Made by a program: the position numbers and the translations under genes
The notes under the pieces: model-generated
What the model was told of the DNA's origin: nothing
The model's input: the letters and a program-made list of their open reading frames with translations, nothing else
Database searches by the model: none
DNA from: Ralstonia soli
GTDB lineage: Bacteria > Pseudomonadota > Gammaproteobacteria > Burkholderiales > Burkholderiaceae
Assembly: GCF_023955655.1 (NCBI RefSeq)
Contig: NZ_JAMXHT010000001.1
Span: 496,001 to 560,000 of the forward strand
Length of the DNA stretch: 64,000 bases
Reading direction: 5' to 3'
Part shown: positions 39,743 to 49,298 of the stretch, piece by piece
How the letters are laid out: each line of letters starts with the position of its first letter
Numbering within the stretch: position 1 is the stretch's first letter

Positions 39743-40918
39743 ATGCGGCGACCCACGCAGCAATTGAATTCGCGACATGCAGGCGTACTGGTTGGTTTGG
39801 CCCTGCTTTCCTCCAGCGCGCTGGCGGACATCCGGATCGGCGTGACGGTGTCCGCCACCGGCCCGCAGGCCTCGCTGGGGTTTCCGGAAAAGAACGCCAC
39901 CAAGCTCTGGCCGCACGAGATTGCCGGCGAGAAGGTCGGCATCATCGTGCTCGACGATGCGTCTGACACCACGCGCGCCGTCACCAATACACGCAAGCTG
40001 ATCACCGAATCCAATGTCGACCTCATCGTCGGCTCATCCACCACGCCGAACACGCTGGCGATGATCGACGTGGCAGCCGAAGGCAAGACGCCCGTGATCT
40101 CTCTGGCCTCTTCAGCCCGGCTGATTGAACCGATGGACGCGCAGCGCCGCTGGATCTTCAAGACGCCGCATTCGGATTCGCACATGGCCTCGCTGATTGC
40201 CGAGCACGCCGCCGCGCACGGCGTGAAGACCATCGCCTACATCGGCTTTGCCAACGCGCTGGGCGAGGCGTTCCTGACCGAGGTGCAGCGCTTTGCTGAT
40301 CTCAAGCACATCCGCATCACCGATACCGAGCGCTTCTCGCCCACCGACAACAGCGTGACGGCGCAAGTCCTGCATCTGCTGGCGAACAAGCCGGATGCCG
40401 TGGTCATCGGTGCGTCCGGCACGCCGGCTGCGCTGCCGGCCCGTGCGCTGGCCGAGCGCGGCTACACCGGCAAGATCTACTTCAACCACGGCGTTTCCAA
40501 CAACGAATTCGTGAAGCTGTGCGGCAAGGATTGCGAGGGCGCCTACGTGCCGACCGGCCCGGTCATGGTCGCCGCGCAACTGCCCGACAGCAATCCGGCC
40601 AAGGCGCAGGCGCTCGACTTCACGCGCCGCTACGAGGCGGCCAACGGCAAGCGCACCGTGTCGATCTTCGCCGCCTATACGGGCGACATCGGCCTGCTGC
40701 TGCAGCGCGCCGTGCCCGTGGCGCTCAAGCGTGCCAAGCCGGGCACGCCAGCCTTTCGTGAGGCGCTGCGCGACGCACTAGAACATGTGCACGACCTGCC
40801 GACCAGCACCGGCGTCGTCAATATGAGCCCGCGGGACCACGTTGGCCTGGACCAGCGTGCCCGCGTGATGGCACAGATCCGCCGCGGCGAATGGCGGCTG
40901 GCCGATGAGGCAAAGTGA
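39743..40918 (+). CDS. ABC transporter periplasmic substrate-binding protein (LivJ-like)
   Basis: Class I periplasmic binding protein of 391 residues. A signal peptide runs to about residue 27 (LVGLALLSSSALA|DI), followed by GVTVSATGPQASLG. The fold of branched-chain amino acid or amide/aromatic acid binding proteins is complete. GGGAGGAGACACCC precedes the ATG. No permease or ATPase gene is beside it, so it is an orphan that might work with a distant LIV-type transporter. Adjacent catabolic genes hint at an organic acid ligand. Confidence 0.87.
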   Translation: MRRPTQQLNSRHAGVLVGLALLSSSALADIRIGVTVSATGPQASLGFPEKNATKLWPHEIAGEKVGIIVLDDASDTTRAVTNTRKLITESNVDLIVGSSTTPNTLAMIDVAAEGKTPVISLASSARLIEPMDAQRRWIFKTPHSDSHMASLIAEHAAAHGVKTIAYIGFANALGEAFLTEVQRFADLKHIRITDTERFSPTDNSVTAQVLHLLANKPDAVVIGASGTPAALPARALAERGYTGKIYFNHGVSNNEFVKLCGKDCEGAYVPTGPVMVAAQLPDSNPAKAQALDFTRRYEAANGKRTVSIFAAYTGDIGLLLQRAVPVALKRAKPGTPAFREALRDALEHVHDLPTSTGVVNMSPRDHVGLDQRARVMAQIRRGEWRLADEAK

Positions 40919-40986
40919 CGATGCCGCACATCCCGCGTTGCACGCGCGGCCTCATCCGCTATGCTTGATCCACACACGCAGACGTC

Positions 40987-41805
40987 ATGACCTCTCTCGC
41001 TCCCCGCTTTGCACGCTACCAGGCGCTCACGCTCGTTCAGCACGGTCCCATCCTTGAGATCGTGATGGGCGCGGCGCAGTCGGCCAACCGCAAGCTCTCC
41101 ACCGCCGACGCGAGCCTGCACCGCGAGCTGGCCGAGATCTGGCGCGACGTGTCCGCCGAGCCTTCGGTGCGCGTGGCGCTCATCCGCGGCGAGGGCAAGG
41201 GGTTCTCGGCCGGCGGCGACCTGCACCTCGTCGAGCAGATGGCCGAAGACTTCGACGTGCGCACGCGCGTCTGGCACGAGGCGCGCGACCTGGTCTACAA
41301 CCTCGTCAACTGTGACAAGCCCATCGTCAGCGCCATGCACGGGCCGGCCGTGGGAGCTGGGCTGGTTGCCGGATTGCTGGCCGATATTTCCATCGCGGCC
41401 CGCGACGCGCGCATCGTCGACGGACATACGCGACTGGGCGTGGCCGCGGGCGACCATGCGGCGATTGTCTGGCCGCTGCTGTGCGGCATGGCCAAAGCGA
41501 AGTACTACCTGCTGCTGTGCGAATCCATGACCGGCGACGAGGCCGAGCGCATCGGACTGGTCTCGCTGGCGGTGCCCGAAGCGGAGCTCGTCAATCGCGC
41601 CTTCGAGATCGCCGAACGCCTGGCCGCCGGTTCGCAGACGGCCATTCGCTGGACCAAGTACGCGCTGAACAACTGGCTGCGCCTGGCGGGCCCGAGTTTC
41701 GATACCTCGCTCGCGCTCGAATTCATGGGCTTTGCCGGCCCCGATGTGCGCGAAGGCATCGACAGCCTGCGCCAGAAACGTCCGCCCACGTTCGATGGCG
41801 CCTGA
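40987..41805 (+). CDS. Enoyl-CoA hydratase/isomerase family protein lacking canonical catalytic glutamates
   Basis: Crotonase-fold protein of 272 residues with an intact oxyanion hole ([11 protein letters not shown]). At the position of the first catalytic Glu it has Val ([11 protein letters not shown]), and at the second it has His ([15 protein letters not shown]). So it is unlikely to be a normal hydratase. It may act as an isomerase, dehalogenase or thioesterase-like crotonase using Asp/His in the GDH segment. It lies 68 bases after the substrate-binding protein and upstream of phaM. Confidence 0.83.
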   Translation: MTSLAPRFARYQALTLVQHGPILEIVMGAAQSANRKLSTADASLHRELAEIWRDVSAEPSVRVALIRGEGKGFSAGGDLHLVEQMAEDFDVRTRVWHEARDLVYNLVNCDKPIVSAMHGPAVGAGLVAGLLADISIAARDARIVDGHTRLGVAAGDHAAIVWPLLCGMAKAKYYLLLCESMTGDEAERIGLVSLAVPEAELVNRAFEIAERLAAGSQTAIRWTKYALNNWLRLAGPSFDTSLALEFMGFAGPDVREGIDSLRQKRPPTFDGA

Positions 41806-41843
41806 ACGGCGCCCGATCCCCCGACCGATTTGTAGGAGACACC

Positions 41844-42713
41844 ATGTTCACCCAGATGCCCAACTTTGCCGAAGGCGGTTTCGAATTTCTGCGCAAGCTG
41901 TGGAGCGGTGGTCTTGCCGGCATGGCCGGCGGCGGGATGCCCAACATGGCCAATTTTGCCGCGCCGCCAATGGATTTGGAGGAGCTCGACAAGCGCATCC
42001 ACGACCTGCGCGCCGTGGAGGGCTGGCTGCAGCTGAATGCCAGCCTGCTGCGCACGGCCATCCAGGGGCTGGAAGTGCAGCGCGCCACGCTGGTGGCCTT
42101 GCAGACCTTCGGCTCTGCGCTCACGCCGGATGCCATGAAGACGGCGTTCGATGGCCTGACGCCGGGCGCCGCCAAGCCCGACTCGGAATCCAAGCCCGCG
42201 TGGCCGCATAGCGCCACCACGGCCAAGCCCCCTGAAGACGAAGCCCCCGAGCCCGAAGACGAAGCCGAGGAGGAAGCGGAAGACACCGACGACGACCAGG
42301 CTGAAGCCCGCGCCCAGAACGCCCGGGCGCAGGCCGCAGCGCAGGCGGCGGCACGCGCAGCCGCTGCCGCGCTGGACCCGTCGCCATGGTGGAACATGCT
42401 GCAGCAGCAGTTCAACCAGATCGCCAGTTCCGCCGCCGCGGCCATGCCGATGCCGCAGAACCTGATGCCGGGCTTCCCCGGCGGGTTCCCCGGGTTTGGT
42501 GGCGCGCCGGGTGCGGAAGGGCTCGACGCCGCGCCGGAAGACATCGAAGAACCGACTGCGCCGGCCAAGCCGAAGCACACCGCAACGAAGTCTGCCGCCA
42601 AGCCGAAGCCCGCCGCCAAAAAGGCGCCTGCTGGCAAGACGGCCACCAAGACGGCCGCCAAGAAAGCGCCGGCAAAGTCCCCAGCGCCCAAGCCCGACAA
42701 CGACACCCCCTGA
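41844..42713 (+). CDS. phaM: PhaM-type polyhydroxyalkanoate granule protein
   Basis: Protein of 289 residues. The N-terminus ([21 protein letters not shown]) and the helical segment [23 protein letters not shown] are characteristic of PhaM. PhaM activates PHB synthase and links granules to the nucleoid. The middle is acidic (about 130-160), then Met/Pro/Gly-rich. The C-terminal 60 residues are histone-H1-like, rich in Lys/Ala/Pro (repeats of KKAPA type), suited to DNA binding. GTAGGAGACACC precedes the ATG. Length and composition agree with the Ralstonia/Cupriavidus protein. Confidence 0.88.
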   Translation: MFTQMPNFAEGGFEFLRKLWSGGLAGMAGGGMPNMANFAAPPMDLEELDKRIHDLRAVEGWLQLNASLLRTAIQGLEVQRATLVALQTFGSALTPDAMKTAFDGLTPGAAKPDSESKPAWPHSATTAKPPEDEAPEPEDEAEEEAEDTDDDQAEARAQNARAQAAAQAAARAAAAALDPSPWWNMLQQQFNQIASSAAAAMPMPQNLMPGFPGGFPGFGGAPGAEGLDAAPEDIEEPTAPAKPKHTATKSAAKPKPAAKKAPAGKTATKTAAKKAPAKSPAPKPDNDTP

Positions 42714-42716
42714 TCG

Positions 42717-43901
42717 ATGCTGCCGGACTGCACTGCGCTCTTGATGATGGGAGGCGGCGCGCGTGCCGCCTATCAGGTCGGCGTGTTGCGCGGCATTGCA
42801 GGACTGGCGCGCGACTATGCGCCCGGGGTGACACGTACGCCGTTCGACATCATCTGCGGCACGTCGGCAGGGGCGATCAACAGCCTCGGTCTGGCGCGCG
42901 GCGCGCAGGATTTCACGCTCGCCACCGAGGCGCTCACGCAGCTCTGGGGCAGCTTGCATGCCGATCGCGTCTATCGCACGGATGTCGGCCGCGTGGGCTC
43001 CAGCGGCGCGCGCTGGCTGACCGCGCTGGCCTTCGGCTGGATGACGGGCCATACGCCGCGCGCCCTGTTCGACAACACGCCGCTGCGCGAGCTGCTCGAG
43101 GCCCAGCACGACGGTCAGCAGGTTCAGGCCGCCTTCGATGCCGGTGCGCTGCGCGCGCTCGCCATCACGGCGCTGTCGTACACCACGGGGCGGCACGTCA
43201 CGTTCTATCAGTCGCCGCACGTGGTGCTGCCGTGGCGGCGCTCGCAGCGGATTGCGGTGGCCGACCAGATCGGCGTGTCGCACATGCTGGCGTCGTCGAG
43301 CATCCCGTTCGTCTTTCCGGCCGAGCCGGTGCCGCTCGAAGGCAACGACGAGTGGTTCGGCGACGGCACGATGCGCCAGATGTCGCCGCTGAGCCCGGCC
43401 ATTCATCTGGGCGCCAATCGCATCCTCGTGGTGGGCGCCGCGTCGCGCTCGCAGCCCGGCTGGTACGACACGGTGCCGGCGTCAGGCTATCCGTCGCTCG
43501 CGCAGATCGCGGGGCAGGCGTTGGCGAGCATTTTTCTCGATGGCCTGTCCGCCGATATCGAGCGGCTGCAGCACGTCAATTCGATGGTCAGCCGCAACCC
43601 CGAGATTGCCGACGCGCGGGATGGCTGGCGCAAGATCGAAGTGCTGGTGATGGCGCCGTCCGAGCGCATCGAACTCATCGCCCTGCGCCATGTGCAGCGC
43701 CTGCCGGGCACGGTACGCGCGCTGCTCAAGCCGCTGGGCGGCACCGAGGCGCGCGGTGCGGCGTTCGCCAGCTACCTGCTGTTCGAGCCCGAATTCACGC
43801 AGGAGCTGATTGACCTCGGCGAGCGCGATGTGCAGGCCCGCCGTGACGAGCTGGCCGCGTTCCTGTACGGCGCGATGCCGGACACGATGCGCGCGGCGTG
43901 A
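42717..43901 (+). CDS. Patatin-like phospholipase
   Basis: Protein of 394 residues. The glycine-rich oxyanion motif is [12 protein letters not shown], the nucleophile Ser is in GTSAGA, and the catalytic Asp is in FGDGTM (DGT in place of the common DGG). It is a cytosolic or membrane-peripheral acyl hydrolase. The C-terminal part contains a DUF3336-like helical region. It starts three bases after the phaM stop, so it is coupled with PHA metabolism by position. The stop abuts that of the convergent peroxidase with no terminator between. Confidence 0.9.
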   Translation: MLPDCTALLMMGGGARAAYQVGVLRGIAGLARDYAPGVTRTPFDIICGTSAGAINSLGLARGAQDFTLATEALTQLWGSLHADRVYRTDVGRVGSSGARWLTALAFGWMTGHTPRALFDNTPLRELLEAQHDGQQVQAAFDAGALRALAITALSYTTGRHVTFYQSPHVVLPWRRSQRIAVADQIGVSHMLASSSIPFVFPAEPVPLEGNDEWFGDGTMRQMSPLSPAIHLGANRILVVGAASRSQPGWYDTVPASGYPSLAQIAGQALASIFLDGLSADIERLQHVNSMVSRNPEIADARDGWRKIEVLVMAPSERIELIALRHVQRLPGTVRALLKPLGGTEARGAAFASYLLFEPEFTQELIDLGERDVQARRDELAAFLYGAMPDTMRAA

Positions 43902-44597
43902 TCAGCGCGACGAATGTGTTGTTGGCTCGGCCAGCAGCGCGTCGATGCGCTTGATGAGCGTCGGGTCGCTCGGTTCAACGCTGCTGGGGAACACCGCCGC
44001 CACGCGGCCATTGCGGTCCAGCAGGTATTTGTGGAAGTTCCACTTGGGCGCTTGACCCGTTTGCGTGGCCAGCCAAGTGTACAACGGCGACGCGCCCGCA
44101 CCCACCACCGCCGTCTTCGAGAACATCGGGAATTTCACGCCGTACGTGTTGTAGCAAAAGTCGGCGATCTGCTTGCTGTTGCCGGGTTCCTGCTGGAAAT
44201 CGTTGGACGGAAAGCCCAGCACGGTCAGGCCCTTGTCGCGGTACTTCGCATACAGCGCTTCGAGCCCTTCGTATTGATGCGTGTAGCCGCAGTAGCTGGC
44301 GGTGTTGACCACGAGCACCACGCGGCCGGTGTACTGGCAGAGGTCTTGCGGCGCGTCGTCCTGCAGGCGCTTGACGCGAAAGTTCAGGCTGGCGGGGCAG
44401 GCGCTCGCCGCCGTCGGCACCGGCGCTTGTGCGGCAGGCGCGGTCGTGGCGGCGTGCCCGGTGCGTGGCAGCAGCAACGCGATGACCGCAATGGCAATCG
44501 CAATCGCGATCATCAACAGATGGTGCCGGCGCAGCACGCCCGATGCCCGTCGATGCAGGCGCGGGCGGTGCGTGAAAACGATGGCAGAAAACAACAT
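43902..44597 (-). CDS. Glutathione peroxidase, membrane-anchored or exported
   Basis: Peroxidase of 231 residues. The catalytic Cys103 (TASYCGYTHQYEGL), Gln (FPSNDFQQEPG) and Trp-Asn (KWNFHKYLL) are all present, so it should reduce hydroperoxides with glutathione or thioredoxin. The N-terminal 50 residues are basic then strongly hydrophobic (MIAIAIAIAVIALLLP), acting as a signal-anchor and implying a periplasmic location. This is longer than typical BtuE-type enzymes (about 160-180). A TATACC-like -10 lies upstream near 44647. Confidence 0.88.
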   Translation of the reverse strand: MLFSAIVFTHRPRLHRRASGVLRRHHLLMIAIAIAIAVIALLLPRTGHAATTAPAAQAPVPTAASACPASLNFRVKRLQDDAPQDLCQYTGRVVLVVNTASYCGYTHQYEGLEALYAKYRDKGLTVLGFPSNDFQQEPGNSKQIADFCYNTYGVKFPMFSKTAVVGAGASPLYTWLATQTGQAPKWNFHKYLLDRNGRVAAVFPSSVEPSDPTLIKRIDALLAEPTTHSSR

Positions 44598-45015
44598 GGC
44601 GGTTCTCCAAAAGCGGGCACTCAGCCGGCAACGCCGGTTTTGTCTTCAGTCTAGGGTATAACGCCCCCGGGTCGCGGCGCGCGCCAAGTGCTACATGCGC
44701 GGTGCGTGACTCGCCGCAGAGATGGAACGGCTTCCTATACTGAAGGTTTCGCCGGGGCGTCTCGGGTGACTGACGAGACCCATACCACAAGAGACGGTGG
44801 CCAGCGCGCCATCGATCACATCGCGGCATACCGCGAGACGGCGCGCCATGGCATCGCGCGCAAAGGGGGTCGCCAAGCCACTTGACGCAGTGGCGCCGGC
44901 AGGCCTGTTGTGACGAGGAAACGGGCGGACACAGATCTTTGCTCCGGCAAGCACGAAAAACCGGGGCGGGTCAAGCATGTCTGCTAGAATCCGCCTGCAA
45001 ATTCAAAGGCTTACC
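44598..45015. other. Intergenic interval with promoter and hairpin candidates
   Basis: A divergent gap between the peroxidase and ferritin-like genes. It holds a TATACT hexamer on the plus strand (44736-44741). About 20 bases later is a hairpin (GTCTCG, 44759-44764, with CGAGAC, 44774-44779). An extended -10 at 44982-44990 lies just before the ferritin-like gene. Short open frames are not convincing. Confidence 0.5.
44982..44990 (+). promoter_or_regulatory. Extended -10 promoter element for the ferritin-like gene
   Basis: TGCTAGAAT matches the TGn extended -10. The start point would be about 44997, giving a leader of roughly 19 bases before the ATG at 45016. It argues against the longer in-frame start at 44977. 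Confidence 0.5.
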
Positions 45016-45870
45016 ATGCTCTATCCCGAATTGTTCAAGTCGTTGGAAGCGGTCCGCTGGAATATGGAAAAGGATATTCCGTGGGACACGTTCGATGCGT
45101 CGCTGCTGAGCGACGCGCAAGCGCAGACCATCAAGATGAATGCCATCACCGAGTGGTCGGCTCTGCCCGCCACCGAGATGTTCCTGCGTGACAATCGTCA
45201 CGACTCCGATTTTTCGGCGTTCATGAGCGTGTGGTTCTTCGAAGAGCAGAAGCACTCGCTGGTGCTGATGGAGTACCTGCGCCGCTTCCGCCCGGACCTC
45301 GTGCCGACCGAAGAAGAGCTGCACAACGTGCGCTTCGAGTTCGACCCCGCCCCGCCGCTGGAAACGCTGATGCTGCACTTCTGCGGCGAGATCCGCCTGA
45401 ACCACTGGTACCGTCGTGCCTCCGAATGGCATACCGAGCCGGTCATCAAGTCGATCTACAAGCACCTGTCGCAGGATGAAGCCCGCCACGGCGGCGCCTA
45501 CCTGCGCTACATGAAGAAGTATCTCGGCCAATTCGGCGACAACGCCCGCAGCGCATTCGCCAAGATCGGCGTGCTGATGGCTTCGGCGCGCCGCACCGAA
45601 AAGCCGCTGCACCCGACCAACCTGCACGTGAACAAGGCGCTGTTCCCGCAAGACACGGTGCAGTCGCGCCTGCCGAACCCGGACTGGCTCGAGCACTGGC
45701 TGGACGAGCAGATCAAGTTCGACGCCGGCTGGGAAAAGAAGGTGATCGAGCGCATCCTGCACAACATGGGTCTGCTGTTCGAGCGTACCTTCGAAACCGT
45801 GCAAGACCTCAACCGCTACCGCAAGGAACTCAACGCACGTCTGCTCGGCTCGGCCGAACAAGCTGCCTGA
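45016..45870 (+). CDS. Ferritin-like diiron protein
   Basis: Protein of 284 residues, largely helical. Two ExxH-type ligands are FFEEQKHSLV (about 75) and SQDEARHGGAYL (about 160), with further Glu at GEIRLNHWY and ATEMFLRD. The spacing suggests a diiron four-helix bundle of the acyl-ACP desaturase/ferritin-like family, longer than storage ferritins. The reaction is unknown. The start at 45016 places the promoter at a normal distance. A strong terminator follows. Confidence 0.85.
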   Translation: MLYPELFKSLEAVRWNMEKDIPWDTFDASLLSDAQAQTIKMNAITEWSALPATEMFLRDNRHDSDFSAFMSVWFFEEQKHSLVLMEYLRRFRPDLVPTEEELHNVRFEFDPAPPLETLMLHFCGEIRLNHWYRRASEWHTEPVIKSIYKHLSQDEARHGGAYLRYMKKYLGQFGDNARSAFAKIGVLMASARRTEKPLHPTNLHVNKALFPQDTVQSRLPNPDWLEHWLDEQIKFDAGWEKKVIERILHNMGLLFERTFETVQDLNRYRKELNARLLGSAEQAA

Positions 45871-45890
45871 TCCTTGCCACTGGCAGCCAG

Positions 45891-45920
45891 CGGCCCATCG
45901 ATTCGATGGGCCGTTTTGTT
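45891..45920 (+). terminator. Terminator of the ferritin-like gene
   Basis: The stem CGGCCCATCG with CGATGGGCCG and a three-base loop is followed by TTTTGTTTT. The stem lies before the downstream ATG at 45945, which argues against the longer frame starting at 45906. Confidence 0.93.
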
Positions 45921-45944
45921 TTCCCCACCGAATATTTCTGCGCC

Positions 45945-46442
45945 ATGACCGCCCGCCAGCCCGCACCCGCCTTTGAACAGAAGATCTGCGACTCCGCCGA
46001 TGTGGAAGCCCGCGTGCGCACATTGCCGCACCCGATCGTCTTCACCAACGGCGTGTTCGACATCCTGCATCGCGGCCACGCAACGTATCTGGCGCAGGCG
46101 CGTGCGCTGGGCGCATCGCTGGTGGTGGGCGTGAACACCGACACCTCGGTGCGCATGCTGGGCAAGGGCGACGATCGCCCGCTCAACACGCAGGACGATC
46201 GCCTGGCCGTGCTGGCCGCGCTGGAATCGGTGAGCCTGGTGGTGCTGTTTGCCGAGCGCACGCCGGTCGAACTCATCCAACGCGTGCGCCCCGACATCTA
46301 CGTCAAGGGCGGCGACTACGATATCGACACGCTGGAAGAAACGCGCGTGGTGCGCAGTTGGGGCGGTACGGCCCTGGCAATTCCATTCGAGCACGATCGC
46401 TCGACCACGGCGCTGCTCAAGCGCGTGCGCGCGACTTCCTGA
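45945..46442 (+). CDS. rfaE2: D-glycero-beta-D-manno-heptose 1-phosphate adenylyltransferase
   Basis: Nucleotidyltransferase of 165 residues that makes ADP-heptose for lipopolysaccharide core. The cytidylyltransferase motif HxGH reads HRGH in TNGVFDILHRGHATYL, and the second signature is KGGDYDID. It corresponds only to the C-terminal half of HldE, the two-gene arrangement typical of betaproteobacteria. The start MTARQPAPA is chosen because an earlier in-frame ATG lies within the preceding terminator. Confidence 0.92.
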   Translation: MTARQPAPAFEQKICDSADVEARVRTLPHPIVFTNGVFDILHRGHATYLAQARALGASLVVGVNTDTSVRMLGKGDDRPLNTQDDRLAVLAALESVSLVVLFAERTPVELIQRVRPDIYVKGGDYDIDTLEETRVVRSWGGTALAIPFEHDRSTTALLKRVRATS

Positions 46443-46446
46443 GTGC

Positions 46447-47226
46447 CTAGCGCGACGCCGTGACTGCCGCGCAAGCGCGCAGGTCTTCGGCGCCGAGACT
46501 CTTCTTGAGGCTCGCCAGCTGGGCGGCGATGGCGGATGCCGCCTCGGCGCTGGCCCCAGTGGTCGTCACGCGCAGCGACGTGCGCGTGGGGTTGCGATGT
46601 GTTTCCGTCAGCACGGCGGTGCGGACATCCTTGGCGCGCAGATCCTCCAGGCGTTGCTGCGCGCGGTCCTTGTCGCGGAACACGCCCAGCGACACCACGA
46701 ACCCATTGCCTTCCTGCACGATGGCCGAATCGCTCACGTTGCGCCGCTTGAGTTCACCGACTTTGCGCTCGGCGTCTTCGCGCGTGTCGCGGGCGGGCAT
46801 GTGGACCCACCAGCGGCTGTCTTCCTGGCGCGAGATGCGCTCGACACGCACGCCGGCCAGTTGCTTGAACTGATCGACGCCGCGCGTGGCCTGGGCATCG
46901 GTCAGGCCGCTGAGTTCGGTGCAGCTGCCGACGATGTCGGCGGCGCTCAGGGCGGTGCGCTCGATGCTGGCCTGTGCGCCGGATGCTGCGGGCGTGGATG
47001 TCGCCGGAGTCTGCGCCGGCGCCGATTTGGGTACAGCCGCCGCCGATGCCGGTGCCGGTTCGAGAATGCGGATTTCTTCGGTGCGGATCTGGCGGCGCAT
47101 GCGGTCCGGTTCGCGTTCGCTTTCAAACCAGGCCTTGGACACCTCCGGTCCGAACACGCCGGAATTGGCCGCGAGCAGAACGCCGTTGACGAGCAGCAGA
47201 AGCAGCAGGGCGAGGCGAAGCGTCAT
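46447..47226 (-). CDS. SPOR domain-containing membrane protein
   Basis: Protein of 259 residues with an N-terminal membrane helix (about 3-22: LRLALLLLLLVNGVLLAAN), an Ala/Pro-rich linker (about 60-95) and a C-terminal SPOR domain with a WWVHMP ... VVSLGVFRDKDRAQQRLEDL segment. SPOR domains bind glycan strands lacking stem peptides. It is convergent with the heptose gene, four bases away. coaX ends about 97 bases upstream on the same strand. Confidence 0.83.
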   Translation of the reverse strand: MTLRLALLLLLLVNGVLLAANSGVFGPEVSKAWFESEREPDRMRRQIRTEEIRILEPAPASAAAVPKSAPAQTPATSTPAASGAQASIERTALSAADIVGSCTELSGLTDAQATRGVDQFKQLAGVRVERISRQEDSRWWVHMPARDTREDAERKVGELKRRNVSDSAIVQEGNGFVVSLGVFRDKDRAQQRLEDLRAKDVRTAVLTETHRNPTRTSLRVTTTGASAEAASAIAAQLASLKKSLGAEDLRACAAVTASR

Positions 47227-47322
47227 GGTGCGAACGGACGTGGATTCGGACGGTGGCTCGGAATGCAGGAACACGGCAACAACGGTCAAGCGTAGGACGA
47301 AAGCGGCGGGCTGACGATCAGG

Positions 47323-48207
47323 CTACGCCAGCGTCGCGGCGCCATCCTGGCTCGCGCGCGCCAGCACCTGAAGGCCGAGCAGCACGAGATTATCGTGCAT
47401 CTGGAACGGCATGCGCAGATGCGGGCCCAGCGCGGCGCGTGCTCCGCCGCTCAGCACGCAGCGTGCCGGGCCGGGGTGTTGCTTCTGCAGCGCCATCCAG
47501 GTCTGCGCAATCGCGCCCGCCTGGGCGGTGACGCAGCCAAGGGCGATGGCGTCCTGCGTGTTGTCGGCCCAGGGCGGCGCAACCACGTCGCTCGTGCTCA
47601 GGTAGCCGACGTCGACTTCCGGCAGCTGCGCTGTATTGCGCGACAGCGCACGCATCATCAGCGTGAGACCGGGCAGGATCAGGCCACCGGCAAACAGGCC
47701 GTCTGGCGTGATGATGTCGAGCGTGGTGGCGGTGCCGGCTGTTACGAGCAGCAGGGCGGTGTCGGGCCACAGGTGGCGTGCGCCGATCGCGCCCACCCAT
47801 CGGTCGGTGCCGAGCTGGGCGGGCTCCCGATACCCGTTGCGCAAGCCGGCGGCGTGCTCTTCCGACGTGGCAATGCGTACGCGGGCGCCGTCGAACACGC
47901 GGGCGATGCGCGCGGTGAGCGCATCGCGCAGCGCGGGGCCGGCCACCGCGCTGATCCACACCTCGGGCGGCGCAACGCCCAATGCATGGCAGTCGCGCCA
48001 GTCTTCCACCAATTCAGCCAGTTGATCGTGCGGGCGGGCGCCGGCGTACTGCCACGGCGTGCCGCCAGGTTCTTCGGGCAGGGCGGGTTCGGCGTCGGCA
48101 CCGTTGGCAATCCACGCCCACTTGATGCGCGTGTTGCCGGCGTCGATCAGCAGCAGCGGGCGGGCCGGCGGGGTCGTGTGCCCGGTGGAGGCTTTCAGGC
48201 GACTCAT
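47323..48207 (-). CDS. coaX: Type III pantothenate kinase
   Basis: Phosphorylates pantothenate in the first step of coenzyme A synthesis. The 294-residue protein of the ASKHA fold has [13 protein letters not shown] (phosphate loop 1), a GTDRWVG segment, [13 protein letters not shown] and GLILPG, the hallmarks of CoaX. The start MSRLKAST is set because its ATG overlaps the birA stop in an ATGA. The coaX-birA pairing joins cofactor genes for acyl-CoA and biotin. Confidence 0.95.
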   Translation of the reverse strand: MSRLKASTGHTTPPARPLLLIDAGNTRIKWAWIANGADAEPALPEEPGGTPWQYAGARPHDQLAELVEDWRDCHALGVAPPEVWISAVAGPALRDALTARIARVFDGARVRIATSEEHAAGLRNGYREPAQLGTDRWVGAIGARHLWPDTALLLVTAGTATTLDIITPDGLFAGGLILPGLTLMMRALSRNTAQLPEVDVGYLSTSDVVAPPWADNTQDAIALGCVTAQAGAIAQTWMALQKQHPGPARCVLSGGARAALGPHLRMPFQMHDNLVLLGLQVLARASQDGAATLA

Positions 48208-49091
48208 GGCTGCGCGTCCTCGGCACTGCGCAGGGACACCTCGCCGCTGTGGACCCACTGCACGCGCCCGCCAGTCTCGATGGCAAGGCGGCCTTGCGCG
48301 TCGATGCCGTGCGCCACGCCTTCGAGCACCACGGCGCCGTCCTGCCACAGACGCACGCGCTCGCCGGCAAAGGCATCGCGCGCGGCAAACGGCGCAACAA
48401 ACGGCGCCAGCCCTTGCGTGCCAAAGCGCTGCAGGTATTCACCCAGCGACGTGAGCAGCGCCGAGAACACGGCGTTCGGCTCCGGCGCATCCACCAGTTC
48501 TTCCACGCCGGACAGCCCACGGCCCAGCGTGGTTTCCAGCACATGCGGCCGTTCCAGGTTCAGGCCGATGCCAATGACGGCCCAGGTCTGGCCGGGCGCG
48601 GTCCGCACGGTCTCGACCAGGATGCCGGCCAGCTTGCGCCCGGCGATCTGCACGTCGTTGGGCCACTTGAGCCCGAGAGCTTGCGCGCTGCCACCGCGGG
48701 ATTCCGCATACAAGGCCACGGCATCGGCCACGGCCACGCCCACGGCCAGGCTCAGGCCGCCAAGCAATACGGGCTCGCCGGCAAAGGCACAGGCAATGGA
48801 GAAGGTCAGGCCGTGGTCGCCGCTCCACGGGCGGCCCTGCCGGCCGCGTCCCGCGGTCTGGCGCTGGGCGGCCCGCACACGTGCACCCAGCAGCGGCGCG
48901 CCGCCGGTATTGGCATGAGCGGGAATGGCTGCGTTGACAGGCCAGGCGGCATCGCGCACGGCGGCCATCAGGTCGGCGTTGGTGGAGCCGGTGGCCTCGA
49001 CCACATCGATGGGCCAGCCGGCAGCCGGGCCGCTGGGCTGGATGCGCTCGGGCACGAGGCGCCAGCGCGCGGAGGGTTCGGCAAGAGACAT
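48204..49091 (-). CDS. birA: Biotin-[acetyl-CoA-carboxylase] ligase
   Basis: Activates biotin to biotinyl-AMP and attaches it to carrier domains of carboxylases such as MccA. The 295-residue protein has [13 protein letters not shown], the biotinyl-AMP loop [12 protein letters not shown], the KWPNDVQI segment and a C-terminal SH3-like domain. It has no N-terminal winged HTH, so it cannot act as the biotin operon repressor. The start [10 protein letters not shown] is preferred over an upstream frame. It diverges from the Mla operon 207 bases away. Confidence 0.95.
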   Translation of the reverse strand: MSLAEPSARWRLVPERIQPSGPAAGWPIDVVEATGSTNADLMAAVRDAAWPVNAAIPAHANTGGAPLLGARVRAAQRQTAGRGRQGRPWSGDHGLTFSIACAFAGEPVLLGGLSLAVGVAVADAVALYAESRGGSAQALGLKWPNDVQIAGRKLAGILVETVRTAPGQTWAVIGIGLNLERPHVLETTLGRGLSGVEELVDAPEPNAVFSALLTSLGEYLQRFGTQGLAPFVAPFAARDAFAGERVRLWQDGAVVLEGVAHGIDAQGRLAIETGGRVQWVHSGEVSLRSAEDAQP

Positions 49092-49254
49092 AAAAAGCAG
49101 GCGATCAGATTCGCGCGGGGAATGCCTGGATTGTACGAGCGGAGGCCGCAAACAAGGGCCTCGCGCCAACGACAGGCGACCAGACAGGCGACCAAAAGGG
49201 GCGCCGGCCTCACAGTGTGGCAGCGAGTGTGACAGCGTTTGGCGGCGTGTTGGC

Positions 49255-49260
49255 TACAAT
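49255..49260 (+). promoter_or_regulatory. -10 hexamer of the Mla-type operon
   Basis: TACAAT, about 45 bases before the TTG start, with a GTGACA-like -35 roughly 20 bases upstream. It lies inside the frame that begins at 49239, showing that that ATG is not used. Confidence 0.5.
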
Positions 49261-49298
49261 TCGACCGATATTCGGCATCACTGCTGACGGAGAACCGT

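Noticed and set aside
41505-43406. 633-codon minus-strand frame over the phaM and patatin genes
   Set aside because: Antisense shadow of two well-supported genes; Arg/Gly-rich with no domain.
44688-44885. 65-codon open frame upstream of the ferritin-like gene
   Set aside because: No ribosome site, no hydrophobic or conserved pattern, and it overlaps a promoter-like sequence.
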